Assembly: GCA_002633005.1 (NCBI GenBank)
Contig: NMRA01000160.1
Span: forward strand, 145,640-209,639
Source: Phoronis australis
Lineage: Eukaryota > Phoronida > Phoronidae
Reading direction: 5' to 3'
Length of the DNA: 64,000 bases
The notes beneath the pieces are model-generated. The model was not told where the DNA came from. It saw only the letters and a program-made list of their open reading frames with translations, and searched no databases. The first letter of the stretch is position 1. Each line of letters begins with the position of its first letter. This document shows, piece by piece, positions 35,301 to 46,934 of the stretch. The translations under genes and the position numbers were made by a program.

Positions 35301-38300
35301 GTAAACTGCATACCTGAACAAAAACAAACACAAAATCATATCAACATGGAAGTATTGACTCATGCTGTGGTCTGGCGATAGAGACATGATGAAGCCATAT
35401 TAGCCACGCCAGACTAGTGCTTCCCTGCATCAAAGTTGCCTGGCTATGATAATGTATTCTCGACTACACAGAGTAATTTTGCAGCTGCCACTTCTTGCAA
35501 ACAGCAGTGATGGAACATAGATCATGGTGTTTTTTTTGCGGTCTTGTTCAAATTCACTTAAATTCATGGGGTTTGTTCTACTACTACATACAGTTATGTA
35601 GAAGACTCACAGTCGGCATGACTAACATCGAAATATACCATCGTTATTCAAATTGGGATGAAGATAATTGAGCTAGAACTGGCAATTTTCTGCTTTTCAA
35701 AGACGTACTACGGTATATTACTGTACTGCTTATAATTTTAGCCAAAATATTTGGCGTCGTCTCTTGACTTAACTGGTCCAGGACAAACCATGGTGTGCTC
35801 AAAAGTTATTTTTGTCATGAAATTTAACAAACCAAAATTCCCTTGTCCGTCATATTGTAATAAATTTACTAGTAAAATTTTCTGTTAAAAATTTTCCACT
35901 AAGACATTAATATTTGAAGTCGGATGACGCATGGACTTTAAACACAAAAAAATACGAGAATATTTAGCATAGAGTGGAGAAGAATGGTTCTCAAAATTAA
36001 TACCCCTGTTAGTGAGTATTACCAGAGTTCATGTTATTAGTACGACAAGGCGTGTTGTTTTGCGACTCTTGTAAAGGAAAGGTGCCAGAACCCCCTACCG
36101 TCAATAACAAATGAATATGTGACAGTCATCAATATAAAGATATAAATTAAAACCTAGATTGACACGTACCCTATGGTTAGTACCCTATGATTAGGCACAG
36201 GATGGAAACTTTGTGTGTTATTCATTTGTTATTGAAGTATGTCTCAAAGTTATTTCACACCGTTTTCATTTTGTATCTTAGTTGGCAGTTGGCTTTATAA
36301 CTGTACACTGGTGGCACCATGCATCCACCATGAGTTTTTATGTGTTAGTATAAATCTATGTGATGGACACACGCACTGCCACGTGTTCAGTCAGTTTAAG
36401 CAATATGCACTCGCACTCATAAAAGATGAGAAATTTGAGCTGCAAATTATATATATAAACAGATTTAGGCCAGGATACGTGGATAGCTCTTCAGTGCTTG
36501 TACGCATGACGTTTTTAATTGATTTGGCAGATAGTTGATGCTATATGTGACATTTGAAATATTCAGTTGACCTTCTCTGATCATGAATTGGTTTTGTCGT
36601 TAGAGAAGGAAATGAAAGGTGGAAACGGTGATAAAATACTTGCATTCAGCGTGACAAGCTTGATACACAAGGAAATATTTCACAGTGAATAAACGTGGAA
36701 TTCAGTTTATGACAAGGCACAATGGACAGTTAGCGCCATGACCTGAGACCTCATATTTCTATGTGCTGTTGAAATCGAGTAAAAGGGACATTATCGACGA
36801 GAACAGGGATTATCTGAGATCAGCCTCAGTGTGGAATCGAACCTGCAATGCTGTGGTTGTGGTGCTGACTGCTGGCCTATCTAGAAAAGAGCATTATTTA
36901 TAATTACAAAGTTCTTCACAATATTGATAACAATTCCAATTTACTCCTCTTTAATAACTTCAGAAGGACACAATTTTGCGAAAATTTAAGAATCGTGCCT
37001 AAGTTTGTAATCCCTCATAATTTTTCTAATGCATTTCGTAAATCTCTTATTCAGTGCATCCAACTTTGATGTTAAATTTTTGTCATCTAAAAATTACATA
37101 AAGTTTTCAATTGCTTAGACTAACTGTCAAAAGATATCTGTCGTCCGAGTTTCATAACTTCCACACCAACTACTTTTATAACCACTGTTACCAGAAACAA
37201 AGAAACAATTCTTAATAAACTACGAGCGCGGGTCTTTTCCTTAATTCTCAAAAATTTCAACATAACTTTCACAACGTATCAAATGTTAGTAAATGTGGCA
37301 ACTTGAATAGCGTGTATGATTTCTTTTTAAAAGTCCTGTCAACCAAAACAGGTCGTGTCCATCTCTTCCAGGCCCTTGATTGGTGCCACCTCCATTTGCT
37401 ACTCATTTCCAAATAATCGACTTGCTTCATTAACCTTTATGGTTTGCAGCTACTTAACCTCAGGGATTGGAGTTTTCCTCTTTTATGAGGACTTCCTCTT
37501 TTTTGGTTTCGATTTCTTCTTATTTGATTTCCAGTTTCTTCTTTTTTCGTCTTGTTTAATCGTTATCTTGACTTTATTCTTGCAAAGACGTTTATTTCAG
37601 TTGAATTTTACTACACCAGAAATATCTCTATTGCATAAGCCCATTATTTGTGGAACGATACATCACCTGGAAAATTTTCCTCTTTTTTTGTCATTGGCCA
37701 TTCCAAGCCCCGTGACCTAGATCTGAATGTTTTAGTATCAATTTCATTTCAAATAACAAAATTAAATTTTGATTACTGAACAATCTCATTGGTACGGCCT
37801 TTCTGTGTTTTTGTGTGTTTGTGTATTTGTAATATTAGATCGTTCAATATCCTAAGTGTTATGTTGTTACATCAAAGAAATTGTCTTTTGTTCTTTTGAT
37901 ATCTGTCAGTAATGATCCTATTTTTATGTATTGTTATTAAATTTGATAATCTGCCTGCATATAATGTTTTCGGTTTGCAAGCAGTAATTGTATCTCTCCA
38001 TGTATTATGCTTAGGATGAAATAAACAGTTACGTAATATTATAAGAAATCGCAAACACCAGACTAATAAGAAATCATATTAGTGTCTGAGAAGTCAGTTG
38101 CAGAATAAGTCAATGAACTTTTCTCCTCCTATTGTGCCACTGTGCAAAATTAGAAAGTACTCTTATTAGCACAAAAGGTGGCGTTGTATATGCCTATGAA
38201 ATAACGTCCATACTTCGATTGCTTTTACAGACAAAGAGAAACGTCTCAAGCGGGGAATCTCGAAGGCGACAGACAACTGCTTGATAGTGACCCAAGCACG

Positions 38301-41300
38301 TAACCTAGTCATCAACGAGCTGGCCGAGTCGGAGGAACTCTCTCACAACTGCTTGATGGAGACCCCAGAGTACACGTTTGTACTGCCCGATCTGACCACA
38401 CATCCAACGGACTTTAGGGCCTTCCTAGAGAAAGACCTCATTGAGACGTCCACTTTAGTGTCCTTAGAGCAAGCAGGTAAGCAGGCATAACGGTTGTCGT
38501 GGGGTGCATTCAAGAATTAGTGAGTTTGTCAAGATTGGTGGAGGTTGGCACAGCCTTATTGGCGATGTAATTCAAAGCGGCGTTACTGGCCCTTAAAATT
38601 TGTTGCCGTGTTTTTACTATCCAAAGTGAAACTTGGGACTCTGGTTTGCACAAAGCTTCCAATTCATTCACGGTATAATTTCTTCAAATGCTGTTTGTAT
38701 TGGAAACGGAATACTTCATCGAAGCAATTAATTTGTAGGTTGCTTAAACTGGTGGGCAGAGATAGGTGCTTGTCAAAGACTGTGGCCCTTGGCGACATCA
38801 GGAGACGGCAATTGTCTGCTGCATGCTGCTTCTCTTGGTGAGCACACGTTGTGTACCTTAACGTACTACTTTGATTTGTGTTGATCAAATTATTGATGTA
38901 CTGGCTCAAAGATTCTGTCTATTATGCTATGGGAGATATGCTATTAATATGAGATTCGAAACTATTGCATTGTTTTTTTTGATCTTGAATTCCAGGTTTA
39001 TTGGAAGGACTTATTACAATAAATGGAGTTTTTAATTTCGAATTTGCTAACGTGTTCATCAGTATCAGATTTGGCGACTTTCATAAAAATTGTTATATCA
39101 TTGTTAAATAATTGCCTTCTTCCCAAAAACAACCAAGCTGTGTTTATTTTATTATTCAAAACAATATGACAGGCATGTGGGGTTTTCATGACCGACTGCT
39201 GACCCTTCGTAAAGCTCTGCACAACACGTTAACCAGTGGTTCACTGAAGATGGCACTGTACCGTCGTTGGAGGTGGCAACAGATGATGAACAATAAAGAA
39301 GTGAGTAGTTGTCAAACTGGGCAGATCCTGTAAGATACTGTTACTGGCTTAAATAGTTTTGCTGCAGCTTTACGTTATTTTGTGGACGTGGAGAGTTTCA
39401 CGTCTGACTTGTTCACAACGTTTAGAGTAATTTTTGCTGTGTGTTACTCTTCCGTTTGAAAAATCTCATCTCTTGATGAAGCTAGGGCAGGGTTTGCACA
39501 TTCATTCTCGCCCTGTGACCTTTCTTTGTGTTTAAGGTTATGAAGGTCCACAGAAAAATGTCTAATTGTGAACTTGGCTACGTCATATCTCAGAACCAGT
39601 TGATGGGATTCATTTGAAACTGTTACATACTATGTTTAATGCACTGTTCTTCAAAATAACATTTTAAGGGATTGTTGTTTAAAATCTTCCTTGCTAAATT
39701 GTACTTAAAAGACGTGGTCATGTTAACCAATAGATGGCAGATTGGTAAAACTCTACTAATCAAATTCTACACACCTTTAGGTTTTGGAAATAACTACTTT
39801 TACTGTTATAAAATCATTAGTTTGATTTGTAGATATTTGTCTAAAAACACAGACTAGTCAATCAAGTCCTACATAACTTAAAATTTAACTCTCCCACTTA
39901 ACTGTGACGTTTTTAAGAAGGCTTTGGTTCTTCTCAGTCCACTGTGTCATTGTTTCTGGCCAGGGTTAAATATCCCAACTGTCATGTGACCATGTTTCAG
40001 GTTGGTCTTGAGCAGCTCCAATGCTACTGTATCTCCTGTTCAGGTGGAGTGCTCATGTTTCTACTACCAATGCGAACCGGTTACGATTTTGGGCTGATTT
40101 GAAAGTCCCACCTTGGCTATGACCACAACTCTTTTGTTTCAGGTGGGGTTTGAGTTCTCTGACCAAGACTGGGAAACAGAGTGGTGTAACCTGCTGAAGC
40201 TGGCCTCGGCCGAACCTCGTTCCCAGAGTGGTAGGCCCAGCAGTTGTTGTGATAGCCCAGCCACGAAAGGGTGAGCGGTGTGTTTACCCAGGAGACGTAA
40301 TCTGCTTAAAATCCGTGTGCCTCTTGTTAAAGGGATATTTCTTTCTTACGCACTTCCATAAACATGAATTATGTGCTTTGGCTGTGTTTCATTATCCTCT
40401 CCACTCATGCAGCACCTGTGACAAGAAATCTTCACTGATTGAACAGAAACAGGGAATTCTACCCATAATGCAACTTTCCAACTAACTTCAGCGGTGGCCA
40501 TTTTTCTTGGATAGGCTAGTTAGCTGCTGTACTTCTTGGTGAGGATGCCACTGAGGGCTGATCTAAATGCTAAGAATTGGAAGGAAAGGACATGGAAAAT
40601 AATAAATACTAACAATAAATGGAGATAAAACAACTGGGCAGAGGTTGTAATCTCTGTGCTTAGAATTCGACTTGAAGAATAACGAGCTGTGTGTAGTGCT
40701 TCGTGTCAACTTGGAATTTGTAGTCGAATCATGCGGCGAGTCTTGAGTTTGAATTGAAGGATTAGCGTGGATAGGGATTTGCGTTCTTACTGACGTTATA
40801 TTAAGGTAATTGGATAAATTCACTACTAAAGATGACACTTCTTTAAATATCTTTCAAGTACAACTCATCAACCCGTGAAACCAGATATTTTTGAAATCCT
40901 TGATGATCACAGAAACCTACTGTGCACACGAAAGTAATGCTTTGTTGTTTGTAGTCATGTGACTGTAGTTTTTCTTAAAAAATGCGATTTTTCAATGTTT
41001 GGCATGGGGTGAGTCGTGGCTGCTATGTAAGTAACAAATTTCACTTGTACTTGTTTATAAATGATAATAAATACCTTTAAAAACATAAAAGATTCACATG
41101 AAACTTGAGAATTGTATCTCTATATTCTATTGGGAGCAATCAAGTGTCTGGAAAACATTTAGACCAACTTCCAGTCATCAAAAATATCGACCACGACATA
41201 TTAAATTTTTTCACTGAAATGACCCGAGATTTGAAAATATTTGATTTCCTGGGTTGACGAGTTGAATTTTAAGATTTTTGAAGAAGTGTGACACTTGATA

Positions 41301-44300
41301 AGCAAGGTATCCAAGTGTCTTAAATCTCAACCAAAGTTATGTTCAAAATCGAAATAAATCTCACACTCTTTGGTTTTACCGAACTATTCTGGTGCCGCCA
41401 TGCTGGTGAGTCATCAGTATATATAGTTCTCTGATGATGGTGTGTTTGTGCTCAACTTTTGAAGTCGCGCGTAGCGTTAATTACGTCAATCAGAAATTAC
41501 GAATTTCGAACTGTTATAAATTGAGTTAGCGATCTATGATTTTGACCTGTATAATTAAGGATGTTAACCCGCCATATTTAAAGAACAAAATGAGGGTTTC
41601 CACCTCTACCCATGAACCAACGTTAGGTTTTGTAGCATTTTTTAAACTTGGGTATTATTATTATTATATGTCATTTCAAGAGATGTACTTGTCTACACAG
41701 CTCGTTACCGAAGGCCGATACCCAGAGCGAGGTATACTACGAGAGCTTGGAGGAGTTTCACGTCTTTGTACTTGCCCACGTTCTCAAGAGACCCATCGTC
41801 GTCATCGCCGACAAGTTTCTCAAGAACTTTGAGGGCGAGGCCATTGCACCCATCCCCTTCGGGGGTGTCTACTTGCCATATGAGTGCCAACCCACTGAGT
41901 GTCACAAGTCACCGCTGGTTCTAACATATGATGCGGCGCACTTCTCTGCTCTTGTTGCCATGGAAACTGACAAATCCACATCGCTACCGGGTAAGTAGTT
42001 GTGTAACTTGATTGATGTTTGAAGAGATGACCAACTTTGTTTTCCACCATCTTCATGTACCATTGCAGTGCCAGGAAAGCAATAACGCATTGTTATCTAG
42101 GTTCACATGTGCAACATTTTGACAACATCATTTACAAGTCAGGTGAATATTTTCTTCCTTCTATTTCAGGCTACTTTTTGGCTTCACAGTAAAGCTGTCT
42201 TGAAATTTTAATCAATAGAGTTAATGTGAACACCATACATAAAGAAGATTTGAATTATTAATTATAAGTTTTATCCCTGCCTAGAAATTTGTGAGATGAT
42301 ATGTGTATCTACTGTCACCTGCAGGTTTTTTCCAGTTGGCTAGCCAGCTGATTTATGTGTGCAGTTGCAGCCTGCGTTAAAGTAACGTGACATTTCATTG
42401 TGGCGAGTCGTCTGCGCCCACTGATAGCTACAGTTACGACCTTTCCACAATTCCTTGCGCAAATTTTGTCTTGTGTTATTCTTGAAAAGTTCAATGACTT
42501 TGTGCCTTGTATTCGCATTTGGAAGATGATGACTTCAGGTGGTTGCCATCAGAAGTAAACTGTTCTCATGCGTGCTGGCAGAGGGGGTGGAAATAGTTCC
42601 ATGGTTACACCGCTGAGTTCCAGCTTTGTTCCCCTTAACACCAAACCTGTGGTACAAGTTCATACCAACGCTCCTAAACTCCACAGGTGCACCGAGAATA
42701 CTCCAAATCAGTCCCTAAACATGGGTGCCAAAAGTTTTTGAAGAAATTTGTGATGTTCCTTTGTCACTGATGTAACATACCTGGTTTGCAATAGAATCCT
42801 GTTCTATTCAACTGACCTTTTCAGTCAAGAATTTCTTGGTCCATGTTAAAGAAATCTGTCATTAAAACAAATGCAATTAATATTTCCCAAAAAATGTTTC
42901 TGTCTCCCATGATTGAATCTTTTGTATCCTGACAAGAGAACAATGTAGACCACTGATCGCGTTATGAAATACTTATACATTCATGTGAAAATTAGGTCAC
43001 TTTATTTTTCTTCATTGGGTTCTGCAACTACCAAAGGTAACCTTTAGGCCACAAGGTTTTTACCTGGAGCTGCATGTGCGTAGGTTACGTGTCTAGGTGC
43101 TTGCAACTATGTCTCCTCTTTGGGTGTCGCCATTTTCTGCTGGTTGCTTCACATTTAGGGACTTCAAAGTTACATCTTTTCTTTCAGTTATGATTCCAGT
43201 GGTCGGCCCGGACTTTAACTTGTTGCCTCTTCACTTCTCAGTTGACCCAGGCAGTCATTTTGTCTGGAACCGCGATGAGAAAGACCACAAGAAGCTGTCG
43301 AATCTCATGATGACACCAGACAAGAAGCTTCAGTTAATGGAAAAATACCTCGTTGTGGAGTGCGCTCCAATACCGACAACTGCCACGTCAGAGGACGATG
43401 ATGAGACTAAGTCCAACAGTGGGTCGGTCGACTCGTCAGAGAATAGTGGCGGTACCAAGCTAGTAACAACGCAATTGTCAGATGGAGGCAAGACAGAAAA
43501 GGAGAGGAGCAAGATGGCGAAACAGATGCAAAGCGTTGCTAAGCAATTTGGTAGCATTGGTAAGTCTATGGGTAAGAAGCTGATGAGCATGGGTAAAGTG
43601 GGCAAGAAGGACAACGATAAGGATGGCAATGGCAAGGATGGTGGCGAGGGCAAGAAACGGCCGAGGAAGCTGTCTGTAGGCGCAGTGACTCAGAGCACAC
43701 GAGTGAACTTGGTGAACGTTTTGAACGAACGCGACCGGGTACTGTGTGCAAAGATGACAAGCAAGAGGACGGGCTATCAACAGGATATGTTGAAGAACTA
43801 CATGGCATCGGCGAGGCTTAGGTTTGAGCAAGACCGTGAGATGAAACAACTGCGGGCTGAGGAGATGAAGCAGCGAGCCAGTCGTCAGTCGGCGCTGGTG
43901 GCAGGCCTGCGCTGCGCTAACTCATTCTGCAATAGGGAAAGTGCAGAGAATCTCAACTACCTGTGTCAGCAATGTTTTGACCAGCAAAAGCAGCAGGTGG
44001 TCGAGATACAGAGGTCACCTAATTTAAAGAGGCTTTCGAATTACGACAACGTACCGGACGTGGGTGGGAACAATGTCTCATATCCGCCCATCACGAGGAC
44101 TGACACGCTTGTGGCGCCAGGAAAGTCGAAGTTTTACACGCCATCTGAGACAAATCTAAGTTACTACAGTGACAGAACTGCTGGGACTATTCCATTGCAG
44201 AGAGGGGGTGTGCAGGACCAACATCATCCCGTTCCTCTGGGTTTAAGTAATTCAACGTTTTATCAACAATGCGCTAATACGGGTAATAATGTACGGCTGC

Positions 44301-44833
44301 CTAGTATCTCACCTTATGGTTGTGGACCATCTCCAGGGAGTCCCGTATCGCCATTACATTCTCCAAATATGGCACTGCGCCAACCGACTAATTCTAGGGT
44401 CATCGTGTCCAACAAAATACCTCCCATTGTACAGAGAGATAGAAGTCCTGGTCCGGTATCTGTTGGTCACAGTGGACCTGATGAACAGATGCGGGTGACC
44501 CGTTTTGTGTCATGTGATCGGCCACATGAGCCAATGAGGAAAAATAATGCTGCACGCCCACTTGTGGTACGCGATGGTTGCTTGAGAACAGGATATGACG
44601 CGTTTGACCTACAGATGGACCGTGCTCTGCGGGAGCAGTGCGGTGGGAATTCAAACCGACCAATAACAACACAGGAGGTGTGGTCAGCGGGAGATGAAGT
44701 GAGGCGACAGTGCAAGTCGGCCAATTGTAAATTTTACGGTAGTGAGGCTACGGATTTCTTGTGTTCCGAGTGTTTCAGAAGCAAACAGAAAACACTGTCA
44801 TATTTAGAGGCTTCACGAATGACTAAAATGTGA
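23336..44833 (+). CDS. OTUD7: OTUD7/Cezanne-type OTU deubiquitinase, 921 aa
   Basis: A cysteine protease that removes ubiquitin; vertebrate Cezanne (OTUD7B) prefers Lys11 chains. Coding exons: 23385-23457, 30810-30965, 38231-38476, 38739-38837, 39173-39300, 40143-40270, 41701-41990, 43188-44833. Phases close over 2766 nt. Layout: UBA-like helices at residues 1-48; OTU domain about 130-420 with Cys184 ([10 protein letters not shown]) and His357 (AHFSALV); a Ser/Lys/Gly-rich linker; two A20 zinc fingers at 616-636 and 882-902. The start is secure: an in-frame TAA lies at 23355, and AAGG-ATG-G has good Kozak context. The 23336-23384 part is 5'UTR behind a good acceptor, so further noncoding 5' exons probably lie upstream. 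Candidate poly(A) signals: ATTAAA at 45053 and AATAAA at 45644. One gene matches both vertebrate OTUD7A and OTUD7B about equally, as expected before the vertebrate duplications (inference). Confidence 0.95.
23385..23457 (+). CDS. OTUD7: OTUD7 coding exon 1: UBA-like start
   Basis: Begins [20 protein letters not shown] and ends before GTAAGT at 23458. The [11 protein letters not shown] stretch is the first helix of the UBA-like domain found at the N-terminus of OTUD7 proteins. Confidence 0.92.
23495..23965. mobile_element. Foldback element: 176-bp arms around a nested palindrome
   Basis: The left arm (23495-23670) and right arm (23790-23965) are each 176 bp and inverted copies with only a few mismatches. 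Outer ends: TTCAAGAAAATAACTACGG and complement. The 119-bp spacer holds a second stem (GTTACTGC / GCAGTAAC) and a perfect 22-bp palindrome at 23759-23780. It starts 38 bp after the OTUD7 exon 1 donor. Confidence 0.9.
24237..24383. repeat. 21-bp minisatellite, 7 units
   Basis: Seven identical units ATTTTAAGTGTTATCCAATC+C, 24237-24383, then a partial eighth (ATTTT). Since 21 is divisible by 3, both strands show repeated 7-residue frames; these are not genes. Identity across units implies recent expansion. Confidence 0.95.
24384..26739 (+). other. OTUD7 intron 1, left part
   Basis: No gene or clear repeat seen. The 135-codon minus frame at 24751-25158 has no recognisable domain. Confidence 0.4.
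26740..26988. mobile_element. Foldback family FB-3, copy 2
   Basis: Begins CTTAAGGCCAAAAAAATACC and ends TTTTTTGGCCTAA (inverted). Shares TGAGACGAGCAAAAT, TTGGCAAATCACGG and GTTTCAAACCT with 5041-5280. Confidence 0.7.
27040..27072. repeat. GATGATGA microsatellite
   Basis: A short run of GATGATGA/GAGATGATGA units in OTUD7 intron 1. Confidence 0.7.
27535..27702 (+). mobile_element. GGCGGAT MITE copy 1, 168 bp, TATTT duplication
   Basis: CAGGGGCGGATCCAGG on the left, ATCCGCCGCTG on the right, and a G run in the 3' third. TATTT flanks both ends (27530-27534 and 27703-27707), a 5-bp duplication like that of the 997-bp element. About 80% like 59467-59638 by eye. Confidence 0.8.
27708..30809 (+). 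other. OTUD7 intron 1, right part
   Basis: Non-coding. No gene, clear repeat or extra exon recognised. Confidence 0.4.
30810..30965 (+). CDS. OTUD7: OTUD7 coding exon 2: end of UBA-like domain
   Basis: Acceptor TTCCTTTCAG; donor GTGAGT at 30966. Reads [15 protein letters not shown], the second half of the UBA-like fold (W-D-x-x-x-A-L pattern), then a Pro/Gly-rich linker with [12 protein letters not shown]. Confidence 0.93.
33800..33875 (+). repeat. Dispersed repeat (CTGATGCCAATAAAG), copy 2
   Basis: Matches 7935-8005 in order: ATTTGCCA, CTCTGATGCCAATAAAG, TTGTAATTCAGACAACAAA. Confidence 0.5.
36101..36235. mobile_element. MITE with perfect 17-bp inverted ends
   Basis: TCAATAACAAATGAATA (36101-36117) is the exact complement of 36219-36235. 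Total 135 bp, no coding capacity, no obvious target duplication. Contains a TACCCTATGGTTAG / TACCCTATGATTAG direct repeat. Confidence 0.75.
36780..36895 (-). repeat. tRNA-like SINE head (minus strand)
   Basis: On the minus strand TAGGCCAGCAG (A-box-like) and GGTTCGATTCC (B box) are at tRNA spacing. No acceptor stem. A body follows toward 36780. Confidence 0.55.
38231..38476 (+). CDS. OTUD7: OTUD7 coding exon 3: pre-OTU region
   Basis: Acceptor GCTTTTACAG; donor GTAAGC at 38477. Contains [34 protein letters not shown] and TLVSLEQAG. This region leads into the OTU fold and is strongly conserved in OTUD7 proteins. Confidence 0.94.
38739..38837 (+). CDS. OTUD7: OTUD7 coding exon 4: catalytic Cys
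   Basis: Acceptor AATTTGTAG; donor GTGAGC at 38838. Reads [20 protein letters not shown] and then [12 protein letters not shown]. The Cys of DGNC is the OTU nucleophile (Cys184 here). The exon lies in a different frame from the longest open frame in the area. Confidence 0.93.
39173..39300 (+). CDS. OTUD7: OTUD7 coding exon 5
   Basis: Acceptor AATATGACAG; donor GTGAGT at 39301. Reads [19 protein letters not shown] and [13 protein letters not shown]. This is the OTU helix after the nucleophile and the basic/aromatic segment typical of Cezanne. Confidence 0.94.
40143..40270 (+). CDS. OTUD7: OTUD7 coding exon 6
   Basis: Acceptor TTTTGTTTCAG; donor GTGAGC at 40271. Reads [20 protein letters not shown] and [10 protein letters not shown], matching the E-x-E-W-x-x-L-L-K-L-A-S-x-E-P-R pattern of the family. 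The Ser/Cys-rich end is less conserved. Confidence 0.93.
41701..41990 (+). CDS. OTUD7: OTUD7 coding exon 7: catalytic His
   Basis: Acceptor GTCTACACAG; donor GTAAGT at 41991. Contains [42 protein letters not shown] and [11 protein letters not shown]. The His of AHFSAL is the OTU catalytic His (His357 here). Confidence 0.95.
41991..43187 (+). other. OTUD7 intron 7
   Basis: Non-coding, nothing recognised. The open frame into the last exon starts within this intron but has no homology before the acceptor at 43187. Confidence 0.5.
43188..44833 (+). CDS. OTUD7: OTUD7 last exon: OTU end, linker, two A20 fingers
   Basis: Acceptor CTTTTCTTTCAG at 43187; TGA at 44831. The first part, [18 protein letters not shown], closes the OTU domain. 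An acidic/Ser stretch follows, then the repeated S-x-G-K-x-M-G-K-K segment near residues 487-510. Two A20-type fingers fit C-x4-C-x11-C-x2-C exactly: Cys 616/621/633/636 and Cys 882/887/899/902. The long region between them is Ser/Pro/Asn-rich and probably disordered. The whole C-terminal half is a single 1.6-kb exon. Confidence 0.95.
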
Positions 44834-45675
44834 TAAGAGACATAATGTAGCTGGGAATGATACTTGAGGGCAAGTAGCAGGCGTAGATCGGCATAACATG
44901 ACGTCTCAAAGATAACTTGTGCGTGTTTCCAAAAAAATTTTTTGTTCATTTTGTGCATTGAAATGCTACAAAAACAGCGCACGTTCCCTAGGATGTTATG
45001 AAAGGAGAACTTTTTTAAAAAGTTTTTATCAAATGTCACAGGCGTCGTGTAAATTAAAGCTTAATAATTCTGTTTGTCACGGATTATTTACCTACTTAAT
45101 GAGTAGGAGTAAATTGTGAATAGATTTTAGTATTTGCTAAGTACCAGTTACATTTTTGCAATTGCATTACGTATCACATAAAATTATGGAACTAAAGGAC
45201 GCCGTATGAAAATATTTTACCTTCAGAATGACCGTTTTTTGTTTTAACTGTTTCATTCTTTATCATGTTTTGTTTTCTCGATGAAATGCTAATGACTGCT
45301 ATGGTAACGGTGTGTGGTACATTTCATTGCTGAAGCAGTCACCTACAGTTATTACTGGTCCAGTTAGCATACAACGTGTTGGACGAGTGGAATTTCATTT
45401 TGTCTAATTCCTCAACAAAAAAATAAGATTAAGAAAAATTTAGTCTATTTCTATCTTGGTGAAGTTCTAGGTATTTGCAGCAGTGTAGTCGGTGTGTGCT
45501 GGGATGAATTGAAAAATTTCACTTTGACGATTATTTTGTGCAATATAACTGTAGGTTTGCTAAAATGCTGCCCAGTTGTGTTCTAGTCATTGTGTGTTGA
45601 GTATCCCTTTATGGTTTCTTATTCAACTTATTTTAAAAGGGCTAATAAACCCGCTTTCCCACAAAAATCAAATAT
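44834..45675 (+). other. OTUD7 3'UTR and flank
   Basis: AT-rich. ATTAAA at 45053 and AATAAA at 45644 are candidate poly(A) signals; the second would give a 3'UTR of about 0.8 kb. Confidence 0.45.
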
Positions 45676-45924
45676 TGATTTTGGCCACCGTCCCTTAGGA
45701 AGTTGGTCTCCAGCTGAGCCTCCGTCGATATGGAGGTGATTTCAGAGTTTTGAAAGAAAGAACTGACAGTTCGTTTTTGCTCAACACCACGCTTCACAAG
45801 TGAGCTTGTCGTGGCGTGTCATTTTTGTGTGCTGAGCGTGTTCACAAGGAATAACGAACTGTCAATTCCTTGCTAACCCAGAAATCACTTCTCGTCTAAG
45901 TAAGCAATAAGTCGAGGCCAATTT
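45676..45924. mobile_element. Foldback family FB-2, copy 2 (best preserved)
   Basis: About 250 bp. Outer inverted TTGGCC / GAGGCCAA; inner inverted GAGGTGATTTC / GAAATCACTTC and AACTGACAGTTCGTTTTT / AATAACGAACTGTCAATT. The centre carries CACAAGTGAGCTTGTCGTGG. A full foldback copy that shows the family's structure. Confidence 0.8.
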
Positions 45925-46934
45925 TATAGCAGGAAGTGGCCTTGGTCCATTAACTTTACGGAGTGCAGGTTTATTGCCACTTAAAGAGGTCACGTGATCA
46001 ATTTTTGTTTGGTAAATTAATTCAGTCTGTTTTTGGTTTTAGCGTTTTTACCGTTGAACTTTGTTGCAACAAAGTTGCGTAGGATTTTTTAAAATGAGGG
46101 TGGAATTTAGTTTTATGTTCCTAGAAAGTTCTGCAAACTTGTCAGCTCTCCATGCTGTATGTTTTCACTTCAGACTGTCGCAGGTCAATTATTTGTTTTG
46201 CTTACGACTAACCTAGTTGAATACTTGATTTGCATTGTTTCTGACCAGACATCAACAGTTTTTATCTCTCTTGATAATTCTCAAACAACCAGAATCAGTG
46301 AATTTTCTGTGACTTGCTGTGAGTTATTTCCTAACTGAATAGCCAAGTTAGTTGTAGGAATCTGGAGTAATAAAAGGGTTTTGTGAATTGTTTCGTCTAA
46401 TTTTACACGTACAAAATTGAGATTTACACCTGCGATGTAGTTGTGTTGAATATAGAGACATTTTGTGATACACGAAGAATGGTTAGTAGATTTTTGTGCC
46501 ACTTTTGTTGATATCGCGACACTCTCCTGTCGAAGGTTTGCAAGTCCACCTGCAGGTTTTCTGTGTGCAGGGCTTTGGACCTTGCATTAAGGTTATACAA
46601 CGAGACGTTTCACGTCAGAACCAGCGGATGGAATGCAAAGAGCGTAACCATGAAATTGGAACTGTGGCTTCAAACAAAGTCCATGCTAAAATAGTCATAA
46701 TGAGATGGAATTTCCCATCACGACAACGACAGTTCATCACAGAAGCCATCCTCCACAACTGGGAATTCACCTGCAAGTTATAATATTGTCATCAAGATTT
46801 TGTGGATACGACTGTCGTTGAGTCATTTTTGATGTAAAGAGAATTACCTGTAGGAGTAAACAGTATTTTGGCAAGTGCTGTTGAAAGGACTGTGCCGCAA
46901 ACAACACGAGAAATTGTCGATGGATAGCGGTGGT

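Larger units (their letters stand above)
30966..38230 (+). other. OTUD7 intron 2 (7.3 kb)
   Basis: Contains a retroposon-like fragment at 33800-33875, a 17-bp-TIR MITE at 36101-36235 and a tRNA-like SINE head at 36830-36895. Otherwise no recognised feature. Short pyrimidine-rich frames near 37355-37720 are not convincing. Confidence 0.45.

Noticed and set aside
43330-43849. Minus-strand frames opposite the OTUD7 last exon
   Set aside because: Shadows of the coding strand; Leu/Pro/Ser-rich with no domain.
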